From Oscillibacter sp. ER4 (GTDB taxonomy: Bacteria; Bacillota; Clostridia; Oscillospirales; Oscillospiraceae): 35,502 nt of DNA. Below the pieces are notes generated by a model. The model did no database searches. It was not told where the DNA came from and saw nothing but the letters and a program-made list of their open reading frames with translations. The stretch lies in the NCBI RefSeq assembly GCF_000765235.1, contig NZ_JPJG01000031.1:1-35502 (forward strand). Reading direction: 5' to 3'. Made by a program: the position numbers and the translations under genes. Of the stretch, positions 21,445-28,943 are shown in pieces. The stretch's first letter is position 1, and every line of letters begins with the position of its first letter.

Positions 21445-23538
21445 ATGCGCAAGTTCCTATCCGTCCTGCTCGCAATGGCGATGGTTCTCAGCCTGACTGT
21501 GACCAGCTTTGCGGCGGACACCGCCGCTGATGCGAAAGCCGAGATGGCGGGCAAGACTGTCATTCTGCATACGAATGACGTGCACGGTGCGGTCGAGGGC
21601 TATGCCTACATCGCACAGCTCAAGGCCGACTATGAGGCCAAGGGAGCCGAGGTCATCCTCGTCGACGCCGGCGACTTCAGCCAGGGCACGACCTATGTCA
21701 GCTCCACCAAGGGCGCTGATGCGGTCACGATGATGAATGCCGCGGGCTACGACGTCGTCACCCTCGGCAACCACGAGTTCGACTACGGCTATGCCCAGCT
21801 CAAGGAAAACATGAGCAAGGCCAAGTTCAAGGTCGTCTGCGCGGACGTCTTCAATGAGGACGGCACCCCCATCTTCGACGCGAGCTACACCTACACCACC
21901 AAGTCCGGTGTGAAGGTCGGCTTCTTCGGCATGGAGACCCCCGAGACCCAGACCAAGGCCAACCCCGCGCTCATCAAGGGCCTGACCTTCGCTGACAAGG
22001 ACGCCTTCACCAAGGCTGCCGCCGATCAGGTCGCGGCGCTCAAGGATGCGGATGTTGTCATCTGCCTTGCGCATCTGGGCGTTGACGCAGAGTCCGCTCC
22101 TTACCGCTCCACCGATCTCTACGCCGCCGTCAAGGGCATTGACTTCATCATCGACGGCCACTCCCACACCGTGATGACCAAGGGCGAGAAGGGCGAGCCC
22201 ATCCAGTCCACCGGCACCGCGTTCAAGAACATCGGCGTGATCGTCATCGATGACGCCAGCAAGAAGATCGAGAGCAACTCCCTTTACGAGATCAAGGAAG
22301 ACACCGCCAAGGACGCGACCGTTGCCGCGGCGGCAAAGGTCATTGTTGACCGTGTCAACAATGAATACGGTGTCAAGTTCGCCACCAGCAAGGTCGAACT
22401 CAACGGCGCGAAGGCCCCCAACGGCAACCGCGACGTGGAGACCAACAACGGCGACCTCATCACCGACGCGATGCGCTGGAAGGTCTTGCAGAACAAGGAC
22501 GGCCTGACCGTGAATGAAGACCATGTGGTCGCCATCACCAACGGCGGCGGCATCCGTGCGGCGATCGCCAAGGGCGATGTGACCAAGAAGGACATCAACA
22601 CCGTTCTGCCGTTCGGCAACACGGTCGCGGTCGTCTATGTCACGGGCGAGCAGCTGCTCGAAGCGCTCGAGGCTTCTACCTTCAGCACCCCGACGGCGGT
22701 CGGCGGCTTCCCGCAGGTTTCCGGCATCAACTTCACCATCCACACTGGCAAGGCGTATGACAAGAACGACACCACCTATCCCGAATCCACCTACTATGGC
22801 CCCAAGACCATCAACCGCGTGGTCATCAACAGCGTCAACGGCAAGGAATTCAAGGCCAATGAGGTCTACGCCGTTGTGACGAACAACTTCTGCGCCGCCG
22901 GCGGCGACACCTACTATGCCTTTAAGGCCGCTTCCGCCCAGTTCGACACCGGTATTCCTCTGGACGAGGCTGTGATGGAGTATGTGACCAAGGAGCTCAA
23001 GGGCGTGATCGGTGAGCAGTATGCCGCGCCTCAGGGCCGCATTTCCTACTTCAATCCCTTCAAGGATGTGAAGACCACCTCCTGGTACTTCAACTACATG
23101 ATCCATCTCTATGAGGCTGGCGTGATCTCCGGCACCTCCGCCACCACCTACACGCCCGACGCCAAGCTGTCCTGGGCGGCCGCGCTCAAGCTCCTGCTTG
23201 TCAGCCACGGCGATCTCAAGGCTGCGGACGCCACCGGCGCCGACTGGAGCAAGAACGTCATCGCCAAGGCTGCGGAGCTCGGCCTCGTTGCTGCGGACCT
23301 CGACGGCACGAAGGCCATCTCCCGCCTCGAGTTCTGCCAGGTCGCTGCCAAGCTCAACAAGCTTGCCGAGTCCAAGACCGAGAGCAAGTTCACCGACTGC
23401 ACCGACGGTTACGTGATGGCGCTCGTCGACGCGAAGGTCATCGACGGTATGACCGCTACCACCTTCGAGCCTGCCGCGTCCCTGACCCGCGCGCAGATCG
23501 CCAAGATCATCTATCAGCTGAACCTGATCGAGAAGTAA
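21445..23538 (+). CDS. Secreted SLH-anchored 5'-nucleotidase/metallophosphatase
   Basis: 697 residues; ATG with GAGGAGG. A signal peptide (residues 1-24, MRKFLSVLLAMAMVLSLTVT... ending at Ala) is followed by a calcineurin-like metallophosphatase domain: ILHTNDVHGAVE (about 38), DAGDFSQG, LGNHEFDYG (about 106) and IDGHSHT (about 234). The 5'-nucleotidase C-terminal domain has NGGGIRAAI (about 365) and NNFCAAGGDTYYAF (about 479). About residues 535-695 hold three SLH-type repeats (FKDV..WYFNYMIHLYEAGVISG and FEPAASLTRAQIAKI), which attach proteins to the cell wall. The enzyme strips phosphate from nucleotides outside the cell, yielding nucleosides that the BMP importer could take up. Monocistronic, divergent from hyuA. 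Some relatives act on UDP-sugars or cyclic nucleotides. Confidence 0.92.
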   Translation: MRKFLSVLLAMAMVLSLTVTSFAADTAADAKAEMAGKTVILHTNDVHGAVEGYAYIAQLKADYEAKGAEVILVDAGDFSQGTTYVSSTKGADAVTMMNAAGYDVVTLGNHEFDYGYAQLKENMSKAKFKVVCADVFNEDGTPIFDASYTYTTKSGVKVGFFGMETPETQTKANPALIKGLTFADKDAFTKAAADQVAALKDADVVICLAHLGVDAESAPYRSTDLYAAVKGIDFIIDGHSHTVMTKGEKGEPIQSTGTAFKNIGVIVIDDASKKIESNSLYEIKEDTAKDATVAAAAKVIVDRVNNEYGVKFATSKVELNGAKAPNGNRDVETNNGDLITDAMRWKVLQNKDGLTVNEDHVVAITNGGGIRAAIAKGDVTKKDINTVLPFGNTVAVVYVTGEQLLEALEASTFSTPTAVGGFPQVSGINFTIHTGKAYDKNDTTYPESTYYGPKTINRVVINSVNGKEFKANEVYAVVTNNFCAAGGDTYYAFKAASAQFDTGIPLDEAVMEYVTKELKGVIGEQYAAPQGRISYFNPFKDVKTTSWYFNYMIHLYEAGVISGTSATTYTPDAKLSWAAALKLLLVSHGDLKAADATGADWSKNVIAKAAELGLVAADLDGTKAISRLEFCQVAAKLNKLAESKTESKFTDCTDGYVMALVDAKVIDGMTATTFEPAASLTRAQIAKIIYQLNLIEK

Positions 23539-23557
23539 GGCGAAGCACAATACAACG

Positions 23558-23589
23558 AAAAGAGCGCTGCTTAGGCAGCGCTCTTTTTT
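23558..23589 (+). terminator. Terminator after the nucleotidase gene
   Basis: AGAGCGCTGC (23561-23570) pairs with GCAGCGCTCT (23575-23584) across TTAG, followed by a T-run. Confidence 0.88.
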
Positions 23590-23604
23590 GCTTCCAACAG
23601 GGAA

Positions 23605-23641
23605 GAGGGAGCCGGGGCATCGCCCCGGCTCCCTCGTTTTT
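23605..23641. terminator. Second hairpin between convergent genes
   Basis: A 14-bp perfect stem, GAGGGAGCCGGGGC (23605-23618) with GCCCCGGCTCCCTC (23622-23635), is followed by GTTTTT on the plus strand. It lies about 10 bases after the end of ygfK and should block transcription from both sides. Confidence 0.78.
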
Positions 23642-23649
23642 CGCTTTGC

Positions 23650-26601
23650 TTACAGGTAGAGGTAGCTGTACTTATCGCGCACGGTGAGGATGAGCGCCTC
23701 CAGCTCGACGGGAAGATCGTTGTCGCAGGAGGCCAAGTCGTATTCCTTCACGCCGTCCTCGTAGCGCAGGCGGACCATATCGTCGTCCTCGAAGAGCACG
23801 CCGTAGTTTTCGCTCTCGTCCATGTCCTCCTTCGTCTGGAAGAGGGTAAATTTGTCGTGGCAGGGTTCGCTGGCATAGGGGCAGAACTGCGTGCAGTTGC
23901 CGCATTCGTTGCACATCTTGTCGACATGGACGATCTCGTGTGAGCCGTCGGCCATCTTGATGACGACATTCGCGCGGTTCGGGCAGGAATCGACGCAGTT
24001 TTCACACACGGTGGAGCACTGTAAGCAGCGCTCGCCGTCGCAGACACACTTACTGGCCATCGAGAGGATACCCTTCTTGGCCTGCGCGTCGAACTCGGTC
24101 ACATCGGCCTCGGCAGGGATGTCGTAGATGTGCGGGTGACCGACGACGATCTCGGCAAAGCGCGCGGCGTCAGCAATGCCCTCGACCACGGTGGCGGGGC
24201 CGCGGTGCGCGTCGCCCGCGCAGTACACGCCGGGGATGTTTGTCTCGAACGCGGGACCCTTGCGCTCCATCTCGATGCCGTTTGCAGCCATCAGCTCAGC
24301 GTCGACCTGCTCGCCCACGGCGGAGATGACCATGTCGCAGGGGATGGTGAACTGCTCGCCGGATTTGACGGGGCTGCGGCGGCCGCTCTCATCCGGCTCG
24401 CCGAGGATCATCTTATCGCACAGGAGCTTGCCGCGGCTCTGTTTGACGGGCGCGGCCAGCTCGACGAATTCGACGCCCTCGTCGATGGCGAGCTGTAACT
24501 CGTGCTCGTCGGCGGGCATGAATTTCTTCGTGCGGCGGTAGAGAATGGTCGCATGCGCACCCATGCGCTTTGCAACGCGCGCGGCGTCCATGGCGGTGTT
24601 ACCCGCGCCGACAACGACGATGTTGCCGCTCAGGCAGGGCTTGACCTGCTTTTTCATGCGCTTCATCCACTCGATGACGCCCTGCACGTTGCCTTCAATG
24701 TCGAGCTTGCCGGGCTTCCACGCGCCGGTGGCCATCAGGATGTGCGTGTAGCCCATCTTCTTGAGCTGTTCGACGGACGGAGCAGGCTTGCCGAGCTTGA
24801 CCTCGACGCCGTAGCGCTCCATGAGCGCGACGTCCTTGTCGATGGCCTCGTCGCTGATGCGGAAGGCGGGGATGACGTAGCGCGGCACGCCGCCGAGCTT
24901 GCGCTCGCGCTCGAAGATCGTGGTGGGAACACCCTCGCGGCCAAGGAAGTACGCCGCGGCGATACCGGTCGGGCCGCCGCCGACGATGGCAACCTTTTTA
25001 TCCTCGACCGGCTCAGGCATACGGAGGGAGGCCATCAAGGTGTTGTAGCCCTTTTCCGCGGCAAGAAGCTTCGTCTCGCGGATGTGGACGGATTCCTCAT
25101 AGAAGTTGCGCGAGCACTTGCCCTGGCAGCGGTGCGCGCAGATGGTGCCGGTGATAAACGGCAGGGCGTTCTTCTCGGTGATGAGCTTCAGTGCTGGGCC
25201 GTAGAGCCCCTTGCGGCAGAGCTCAAGGTATTCGGGAATGTCCTGCTCGATGGGGCAGCTGCCCTTGCAGGGCGCGGTAAAGCAGTCGAGCAGCGGCACC
25301 TGTTCATCTTTTTTGCGCGAGGGGAGCGGCTTGATTGCCTTGAGGTGGTGGAAGTCGTGCAGCGCGGAGGCGGCAAGGTCGGAGATCGCGGCGGGGTCGT
25401 TGCCGGAAAATGCGCGGTAGGGCATATCCTTGACCTTTTCGACCATCTGGTGCAGGCGGTTGTAGCCGCCGGGCTTCAAGATGGTGGTGGCGACGGTGAT
25501 GGGCCAGATGCCGGCGGCAAAAAGCTTGTCACAGTTGAAGTAGTCCGCGCCGCCTGCGAACGAAATGCGCATCTTGCCGCCAAACTGGCGGGAGATGCGA
25601 TTGCACATCTCGATCGTCAGTGGGAAGAGGCTGCGGCCGGACATATACATTTCCTCGTTGGGCAGCTCGCCGCGCGTCGTGTCGACGGGGAAGGTGTTGG
25701 AGAGCTTGAGGCCGAACTCGAGGTCCTGCTTGTCCGCAAGCTTTTGCAGCCGCTCGAACATCGGCACGGCGTCCTCCCACTGGAGGTCCTCGTTGAAGTG
25801 GTGCTCATCGAAGACGATGTAGTCATAGCCCATGGAATCGAGGATGCTGCGCGCGGTCTTGTAGCCGAGAATGGTCGGGTTGCACTTGACGAAGGTGTGC
25901 AGATGCTTTTCCTTGAGAAGATAGCTTGCGATGCGCTCAATCTCCTGCGGCGGGCAGCCGTGGAGCGTGGAGAGCGTAACAGAGCGGGAAACATTGGGGG
26001 AGATCGAGGCGATGAAGTCCTTTTCCTCGGGGAAGAGCTCGGTCAGGACTTTTTTACATTCCTTGAACTGCGCGGTCTTGCCCGCGTCCATCATGTTGTT
26101 GATATAGGTGTTGACCTTGCGGCCCTTGATGCCGTCCAGGTCGTAGCCGACGGACATATTGAACACGAACCCGTCGGGATCGCCGAAGCCGTAGACCTTG
26201 CTCATGATCTTGAGCGCGCACCAGGCCTTGATGTACTCGTCCTGCGCCTGCTGCACGGTCAGCTCGGTCGACCACTCCTGATTGTAGCCCTCGTCAGCGG
26301 CGAGGATACAGGGGCGGGGAACACAGGCGGCAAGCTCCGCGCCGTCCATTTTCTGCACGGTCTTGACCTCGAAAAAGCGCGCGCCGGCGGCATAGGCCGC
26401 GATGATATTCTGCGCAAGCTGGCTGTTGGGGCCGGCGGCGGGGCCAAACGGTGTTTCGATGCGCTCGCCGAAGATCGGCAGGCTCTTGCCGCTTGCGTGA
26501 TAGTGCTTATGAACGCCGAACACATCGCCGCACTGCGCGTATTCGCTCGTCACCCAGTTCATCAGAGAGTCGAACGGAATGGGATACATTTTTTCAGACA
26601 T
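23650..26601 (-). CDS. ygfK: YgfK-type flavin/iron-sulfur oxidoreductase (putative selenate reductase subunit)
   Basis: 983 residues from the ATG at 26601, chosen for GGGAGG eight bases upstream. Domain order: an N-terminal dihydroorotate-dehydrogenase-like barrel (about 1-400; FFEVKTVQKMDGAEL, MSVGYDLDGIKG); a Cys-rich linker of the glutamate synthase small-subunit type (CFTAPCKGSCPIEQDIPEYL near 437, then CAHRCQGKCSRN); FAD-binding VAIVGGGPTGIAAAYFLG (about 537); NAD(P)-binding VVVGAGNTAMDAARVA (about 661); and a C-terminal ferredoxin-like domain with Cys clusters near 850 and 895. E. coli YgfK has the same plan and accompanies ssnA and xanthine-dehydrogenase-like genes. It probably shuttles electrons for reductive or oxidative steps on a purine-derived ring; the exact reaction is unproven. 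It is 20 bases downstream of ssnA. Confidence 0.93.
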   Translation of the reverse strand: MSEKMYPIPFDSLMNWVTSEYAQCGDVFGVHKHYHASGKSLPIFGERIETPFGPAAGPNSQLAQNIIAAYAAGARFFEVKTVQKMDGAELAACVPRPCILAADEGYNQEWSTELTVQQAQDEYIKAWCALKIMSKVYGFGDPDGFVFNMSVGYDLDGIKGRKVNTYINNMMDAGKTAQFKECKKVLTELFPEEKDFIASISPNVSRSVTLSTLHGCPPQEIERIASYLLKEKHLHTFVKCNPTILGYKTARSILDSMGYDYIVFDEHHFNEDLQWEDAVPMFERLQKLADKQDLEFGLKLSNTFPVDTTRGELPNEEMYMSGRSLFPLTIEMCNRISRQFGGKMRISFAGGADYFNCDKLFAAGIWPITVATTILKPGGYNRLHQMVEKVKDMPYRAFSGNDPAAISDLAASALHDFHHLKAIKPLPSRKKDEQVPLLDCFTAPCKGSCPIEQDIPEYLELCRKGLYGPALKLITEKNALPFITGTICAHRCQGKCSRNFYEESVHIRETKLLAAEKGYNTLMASLRMPEPVEDKKVAIVGGGPTGIAAAYFLGREGVPTTIFERERKLGGVPRYVIPAFRISDEAIDKDVALMERYGVEVKLGKPAPSVEQLKKMGYTHILMATGAWKPGKLDIEGNVQGVIEWMKRMKKQVKPCLSGNIVVVGAGNTAMDAARVAKRMGAHATILYRRTKKFMPADEHELQLAIDEGVEFVELAAPVKQSRGKLLCDKMILGEPDESGRRSPVKSGEQFTIPCDMVISAVGEQVDAELMAANGIEMERKGPAFETNIPGVYCAGDAHRGPATVVEGIADAARFAEIVVGHPHIYDIPAEADVTEFDAQAKKGILSMASKCVCDGERCLQCSTVCENCVDSCPNRANVVIKMADGSHEIVHVDKMCNECGNCTQFCPYASEPCHDKFTLFQTKEDMDESENYGVLFEDDDMVRLRYEDGVKEYDLASCDNDLPVELEALILTVRDKYSYLYL

Positions 26602-26621
26602 TGTTTTTTCCTCCCGCTTGC

Positions 26622-27965
26622 TTAATAGGTTCTGTGATTCAGCTCGCCCCAAAGCTTCTTTGCCGCCTCAAGAATGTGCGCATTTTCGGCTTCTTCGTCG
26701 ATGCCGACGAGCTCGCGGTCGAGCATGAGGGTCTTGCCGGCGGCGATGGTGGTTTGGCACTGGCGGCCCGTCATGCCGAAGATCATGTGGCCGTCGATAT
26801 TCTCGTCGGAGAACGGGGTGAACGGCTTATAGTCCATGACGATGATGTCCGCTGCCGCGCCGGGCTTCAGCACGCCGAGCGTGTCGGGGAAGTATTTTTC
26901 ACCGATCTTCGCGTTATTCTTGAAGAGCATGTCCGTGACCTCGCACCAGCCGACGTTCGGCAGGCAGTTCTGGCTGCGCTGGGAGCAGAGGGCGACCTTG
27001 AGGGACTCGAGCATATCGTTCGTGTAGGCGTCTGTGCCCATGCCGAGAAGAATGCCGCGCTTGTGGAGTTGGAGGACGGGGCAGATGCCGATGGCGTTGC
27101 CCATGTTGGATTCCGGATTGTTCACGACCATCGTGCCGGTCTCCTTGATGATCTCCATTTCGGCGGTGTTGACGTGGATGCAGTGGCCGAGGATGGTCTT
27201 GGGACCGAGAATGCCGAGATCCTGCAAGCGCTGGACGGGGCGGCGGCCATAGTTCTGGAGGGAGTCGTACACATCGTTCATGCCCTCGGACACGTGGATG
27301 TGATAGCCCGTGCGGCCGTTGTTGGCCGCGACCATGCGGTCGAAGGTCTTATCGGAGATCGTGAACAGCGCGTGGCCGCCGAACATTGCCGCGAGCATCG
27401 GGTCCTTATTCTTTTCGCATTCGGTGATAAAATCGGCGTTCTCCTGAATGGCCTGTAAGCACTTCTCCTCGCCGTTGCGGTCTGAGACCTCATAGCATAG
27501 GCAGGAGCGAAGGCCCAGGCGCTTGCTCTCCTCGGCAATCGTGTGGAGCGTGCCGGGGATCTCACCGTAAGAGGCGTGATGGTCGAAGATCGTCGTCACG
27601 CCCTGCTTGATGGAGTCCATGTACAGCGCGGTGGCGGACGCCCTTGTGCCGTCCATCATCAGATGGCGGTCGATGGCCCACCATGTGCCGTCAAGGACTT
27701 CATAGAAGTTCGTCGGGTTGTTGCCGACGATGGAAAGGCCGCGGGCGAGGGCGGAGTAGATGTGCGTGTGCGCGTTGATGAACGCGGGCATGATGACACC
27801 GCCTTTGGCGTCGATGATCTCGGCGTCGGGATACTTGGCGCGAAGCATCGCTTCCTCGCCTACTTCGACGATCTTCGTGCCTTCAAAGGCGACGGCGCCG
27901 TGCTCATAATAGCCCTGTGCATCTGCGTTGCGGGTGATGAGACGACCGTTGGTGACAAGTTTCAT
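26622..27965 (-). CDS. ssnA: SsnA-type amidohydrolase/deaminase
   Basis: 447 residues from the ATG at 27965 (AAGGAGGAG upstream). A zinc amidohydrolase of the cytosine/guanine deaminase superfamily: FINAHTHIYSALARGLSI (about 60), YHIHVSEGMNDVYDS (about 220), LGHCIHVN (about 255) and GMGTDAYTNDM (about 315). The length equals E. coli SsnA, a protein of unknown substrate that always travels with YgfK. Relatives deaminate aminopurines or hydrolyse amino-substituted rings. It forms a two-gene operon with ygfK. The RGLSIVGNNPTNFYEVL stretch resembles the SsnA family more than guanine deaminase proper, so I keep the SsnA name. Confidence 0.92.
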   Translation of the reverse strand: MKLVTNGRLITRNADAQGYYEHGAVAFEGTKIVEVGEEAMLRAKYPDAEIIDAKGGVIMPAFINAHTHIYSALARGLSIVGNNPTNFYEVLDGTWWAIDRHLMMDGTRASATALYMDSIKQGVTTIFDHHASYGEIPGTLHTIAEESKRLGLRSCLCYEVSDRNGEEKCLQAIQENADFITECEKNKDPMLAAMFGGHALFTISDKTFDRMVAANNGRTGYHIHVSEGMNDVYDSLQNYGRRPVQRLQDLGILGPKTILGHCIHVNTAEMEIIKETGTMVVNNPESNMGNAIGICPVLQLHKRGILLGMGTDAYTNDMLESLKVALCSQRSQNCLPNVGWCEVTDMLFKNNAKIGEKYFPDTLGVLKPGAAADIIVMDYKPFTPFSDENIDGHMIFGMTGRQCQTTIAAGKTLMLDRELVGIDEEAENAHILEAAKKLWGELNHRTY

Positions 27966-28232
27966 AAGTTTGCTCCTCCTTTTTCGTTTGCCTTTTCCCT
28001 GCCGCGAAAGCGGCACCGCAAGGGGAAAGAAAAAGCGCTCCTCACACAGACCGTATCATCTCCCCGAAAGGGGAGACCGTACAGCCCGTGCGCGAAGCAC
28101 TACGTTGCAGCTACCAAACGGTAATTTAGTTTGTAAAAATATTTTACAGGAATCGCGAACAAAATGCACGTTTTTTTCGTCTAAACTGACGTAGAAAATA
28201 AAAACGTAATTTTGTGCAATCCGTGGAAAGAT
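27966..28232 (-). other. Structured leader/spacer upstream of ssnA
   Basis: No gene is seen. A perfect TCTCCCC-GAAA-GGGGAGA stem loop lies at 28059-28076, flanked by two copies of ACCGTA, next to a GTGC/GCAC dyad near 28085-28100. Beyond it is an AT-rich stretch (28120-28215) with a TGTAAAA/TTTTACA dyad at about 28130-28150 that probably contains the ssnA promoter; TAAAAT with a poor -35 is the best candidate. I recognise no known riboswitch class here. Confidence 0.4.
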
Positions 28233-28436
28233 AAAAAGATGCCCCGCAGCGGCCGTGTAAGCCCCGTCAAAACCTGCACCATTCTGGACAGGTGGGTCGC
28301 CTCTGTCCGGCTTTATTGCTTCCAACGTCCAGCCGCAGACGGCAGCCGGGAGGCCTGCAAACCACCGGAGCGTACCGGCGTCCCTTATGACGAAATGTGG
28401 GTTTAAAAAGAACTTATCACGCACCCCGCAGGGCAT
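28233..28436 (-). ncRNA. 6S-like rod-shaped small RNA candidate
   Basis: On the minus strand an 11-bp closing stem (28426-28436 with 28239-28249, two G-U pairs) is followed by five T, as at a 3' end. On the plus strand the same pairs would be C-A mismatches, so the RNA is minus-strand. Moving inward come GTGaTAAG/CTTACAC (28413-28420 with 28255-28261), a large bubble, then a collinear stem ACCACC region 28361-28366 with 28291-28297, 28350-28354 with 28299-28303, and 28344-28348 with 28308-28312. Length of about 200 bases, closing stem, central bubble and terminal stem are the 6S RNA plan, which mimics open promoter DNA and binds RNA polymerase. A TAAACT -10 box at 28442-28447 fits a start at the stem. 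No conserved primary sequence was confirmed. Confidence 0.5.
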
Positions 28437-28483
28437 GTTCAGTTTATCTCAGTTTTCGGAAAAAATCCGTCGCAATCGAAGTT

Positions 28484-28774
28484 TTACTCTTCGTCCGAGA
28501 GGATCTGCTCCATGAAGAGGTCGTAGACCTTGTCGATTTCCTCTTCGTCGTCAATGGTGACAAGGAACTCCTCGCCGTTTTCCATCTGGCTTTTGAGGAT
28601 CACGAGACCGTATTCCTCTTCGTTTTCCTCGTCCTCGCTGTCCTCTTCGACCACGGGGAAGAAGGCCATATACGTCGTGCCATTATGCTCGAGCGCGTCG
28701 ACGTATTCCAGCTCTATATCGTTGCCCTCGTCATCAGTCAGCGTGACGAAATTGGGGCCGAACTCATCGTTCAT
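28484..28774 (-). CDS. DUF1292 small acidic protein
   Basis: 96 residues from the ATG at 28774, preceded by AGGAGGTG at seven bases. The sequence VTLTDDEGNDIELEYVDALE, TTYMAFFPVVEEDS, and GEEFLVTIDDEEEIDKVYDLF is the DUF1292 (YrzB-like) pattern of Firmicutes. The protein is extremely acidic, cytoplasmic and of unknown function. It is monocistronic, divergent from the PBP gene. Confidence 0.9.
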   Translation of the reverse strand: MNDEFGPNFVTLTDDEGNDIELEYVDALEHNGTTYMAFFPVVEEDSEDEENEEEYGLVILKSQMENGEEFLVTIDDEEEIDKVYDLFMEQILSDEE

Positions 28775-28805
28775 GGGGGAACACCTCCTGAAAGTTTGTG
28801 CTCGC

Positions 28806-28834
28806 ATTATACCGCACCTTGCGGCAAAATGCAA
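28806..28834 (-). promoter_or_regulatory. Promoter of the DUF1292 gene
   Basis: Read on the minus strand: -35 TTGCAT (28829-28834), 17-base spacer, consensus -10 TATAAT (28806-28811). A plus-strand TTGACA at 28852-28857 may serve the PBP gene, but the nearest -10-like box (TATTCT, 28872-28877) is only 14 bases away. Confidence 0.8.
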
Positions 28835-28943
28835 GACAAGATACGTACCACTTGACAGCCGTGCTATACTGTATTCTGTATCACTATTGAAAATCGGCTA
28901 TGCGCGCTTGCGCATATTTCTATCGCAAAGGAGGAGGCGCTTT

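Noticed and set aside
21457-23550. Minus-strand open frame as long as the nucleotidase gene
   Set aside because: It is the antisense shadow of the nucleotidase, which has signal peptide, catalytic motifs, SLH repeats and a good start. The mirror frame is Val/Asp/Gly/Leu-rich low-complexity sequence.
24502-26625. Plus-strand open frame opposite ygfK
   Set aside because: Antisense to a gene with clear FAD, NAD and Fe-S motifs; no independent support.
27966-28232. Purine or xanthine riboswitch upstream of ssnA
   Set aside because: The leader has hairpins but not the conserved junction sequences of purine aptamers, and the NMT1-type xanthine motif was not recognised.
28212-28406. Small plus-strand frame of 64 codons
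   Set aside because: It starts at TTG without a ribosome site and coincides with the rod-shaped RNA candidate; G-U pairing supports RNA on the other strand.
28530-28943. N-terminal extension of the PBP frame
   Set aside because: It is Ser-rich sequence antisense to the DUF1292 gene; the ATG at 28944 has a strong ribosome site and a normal PBP N-terminus.
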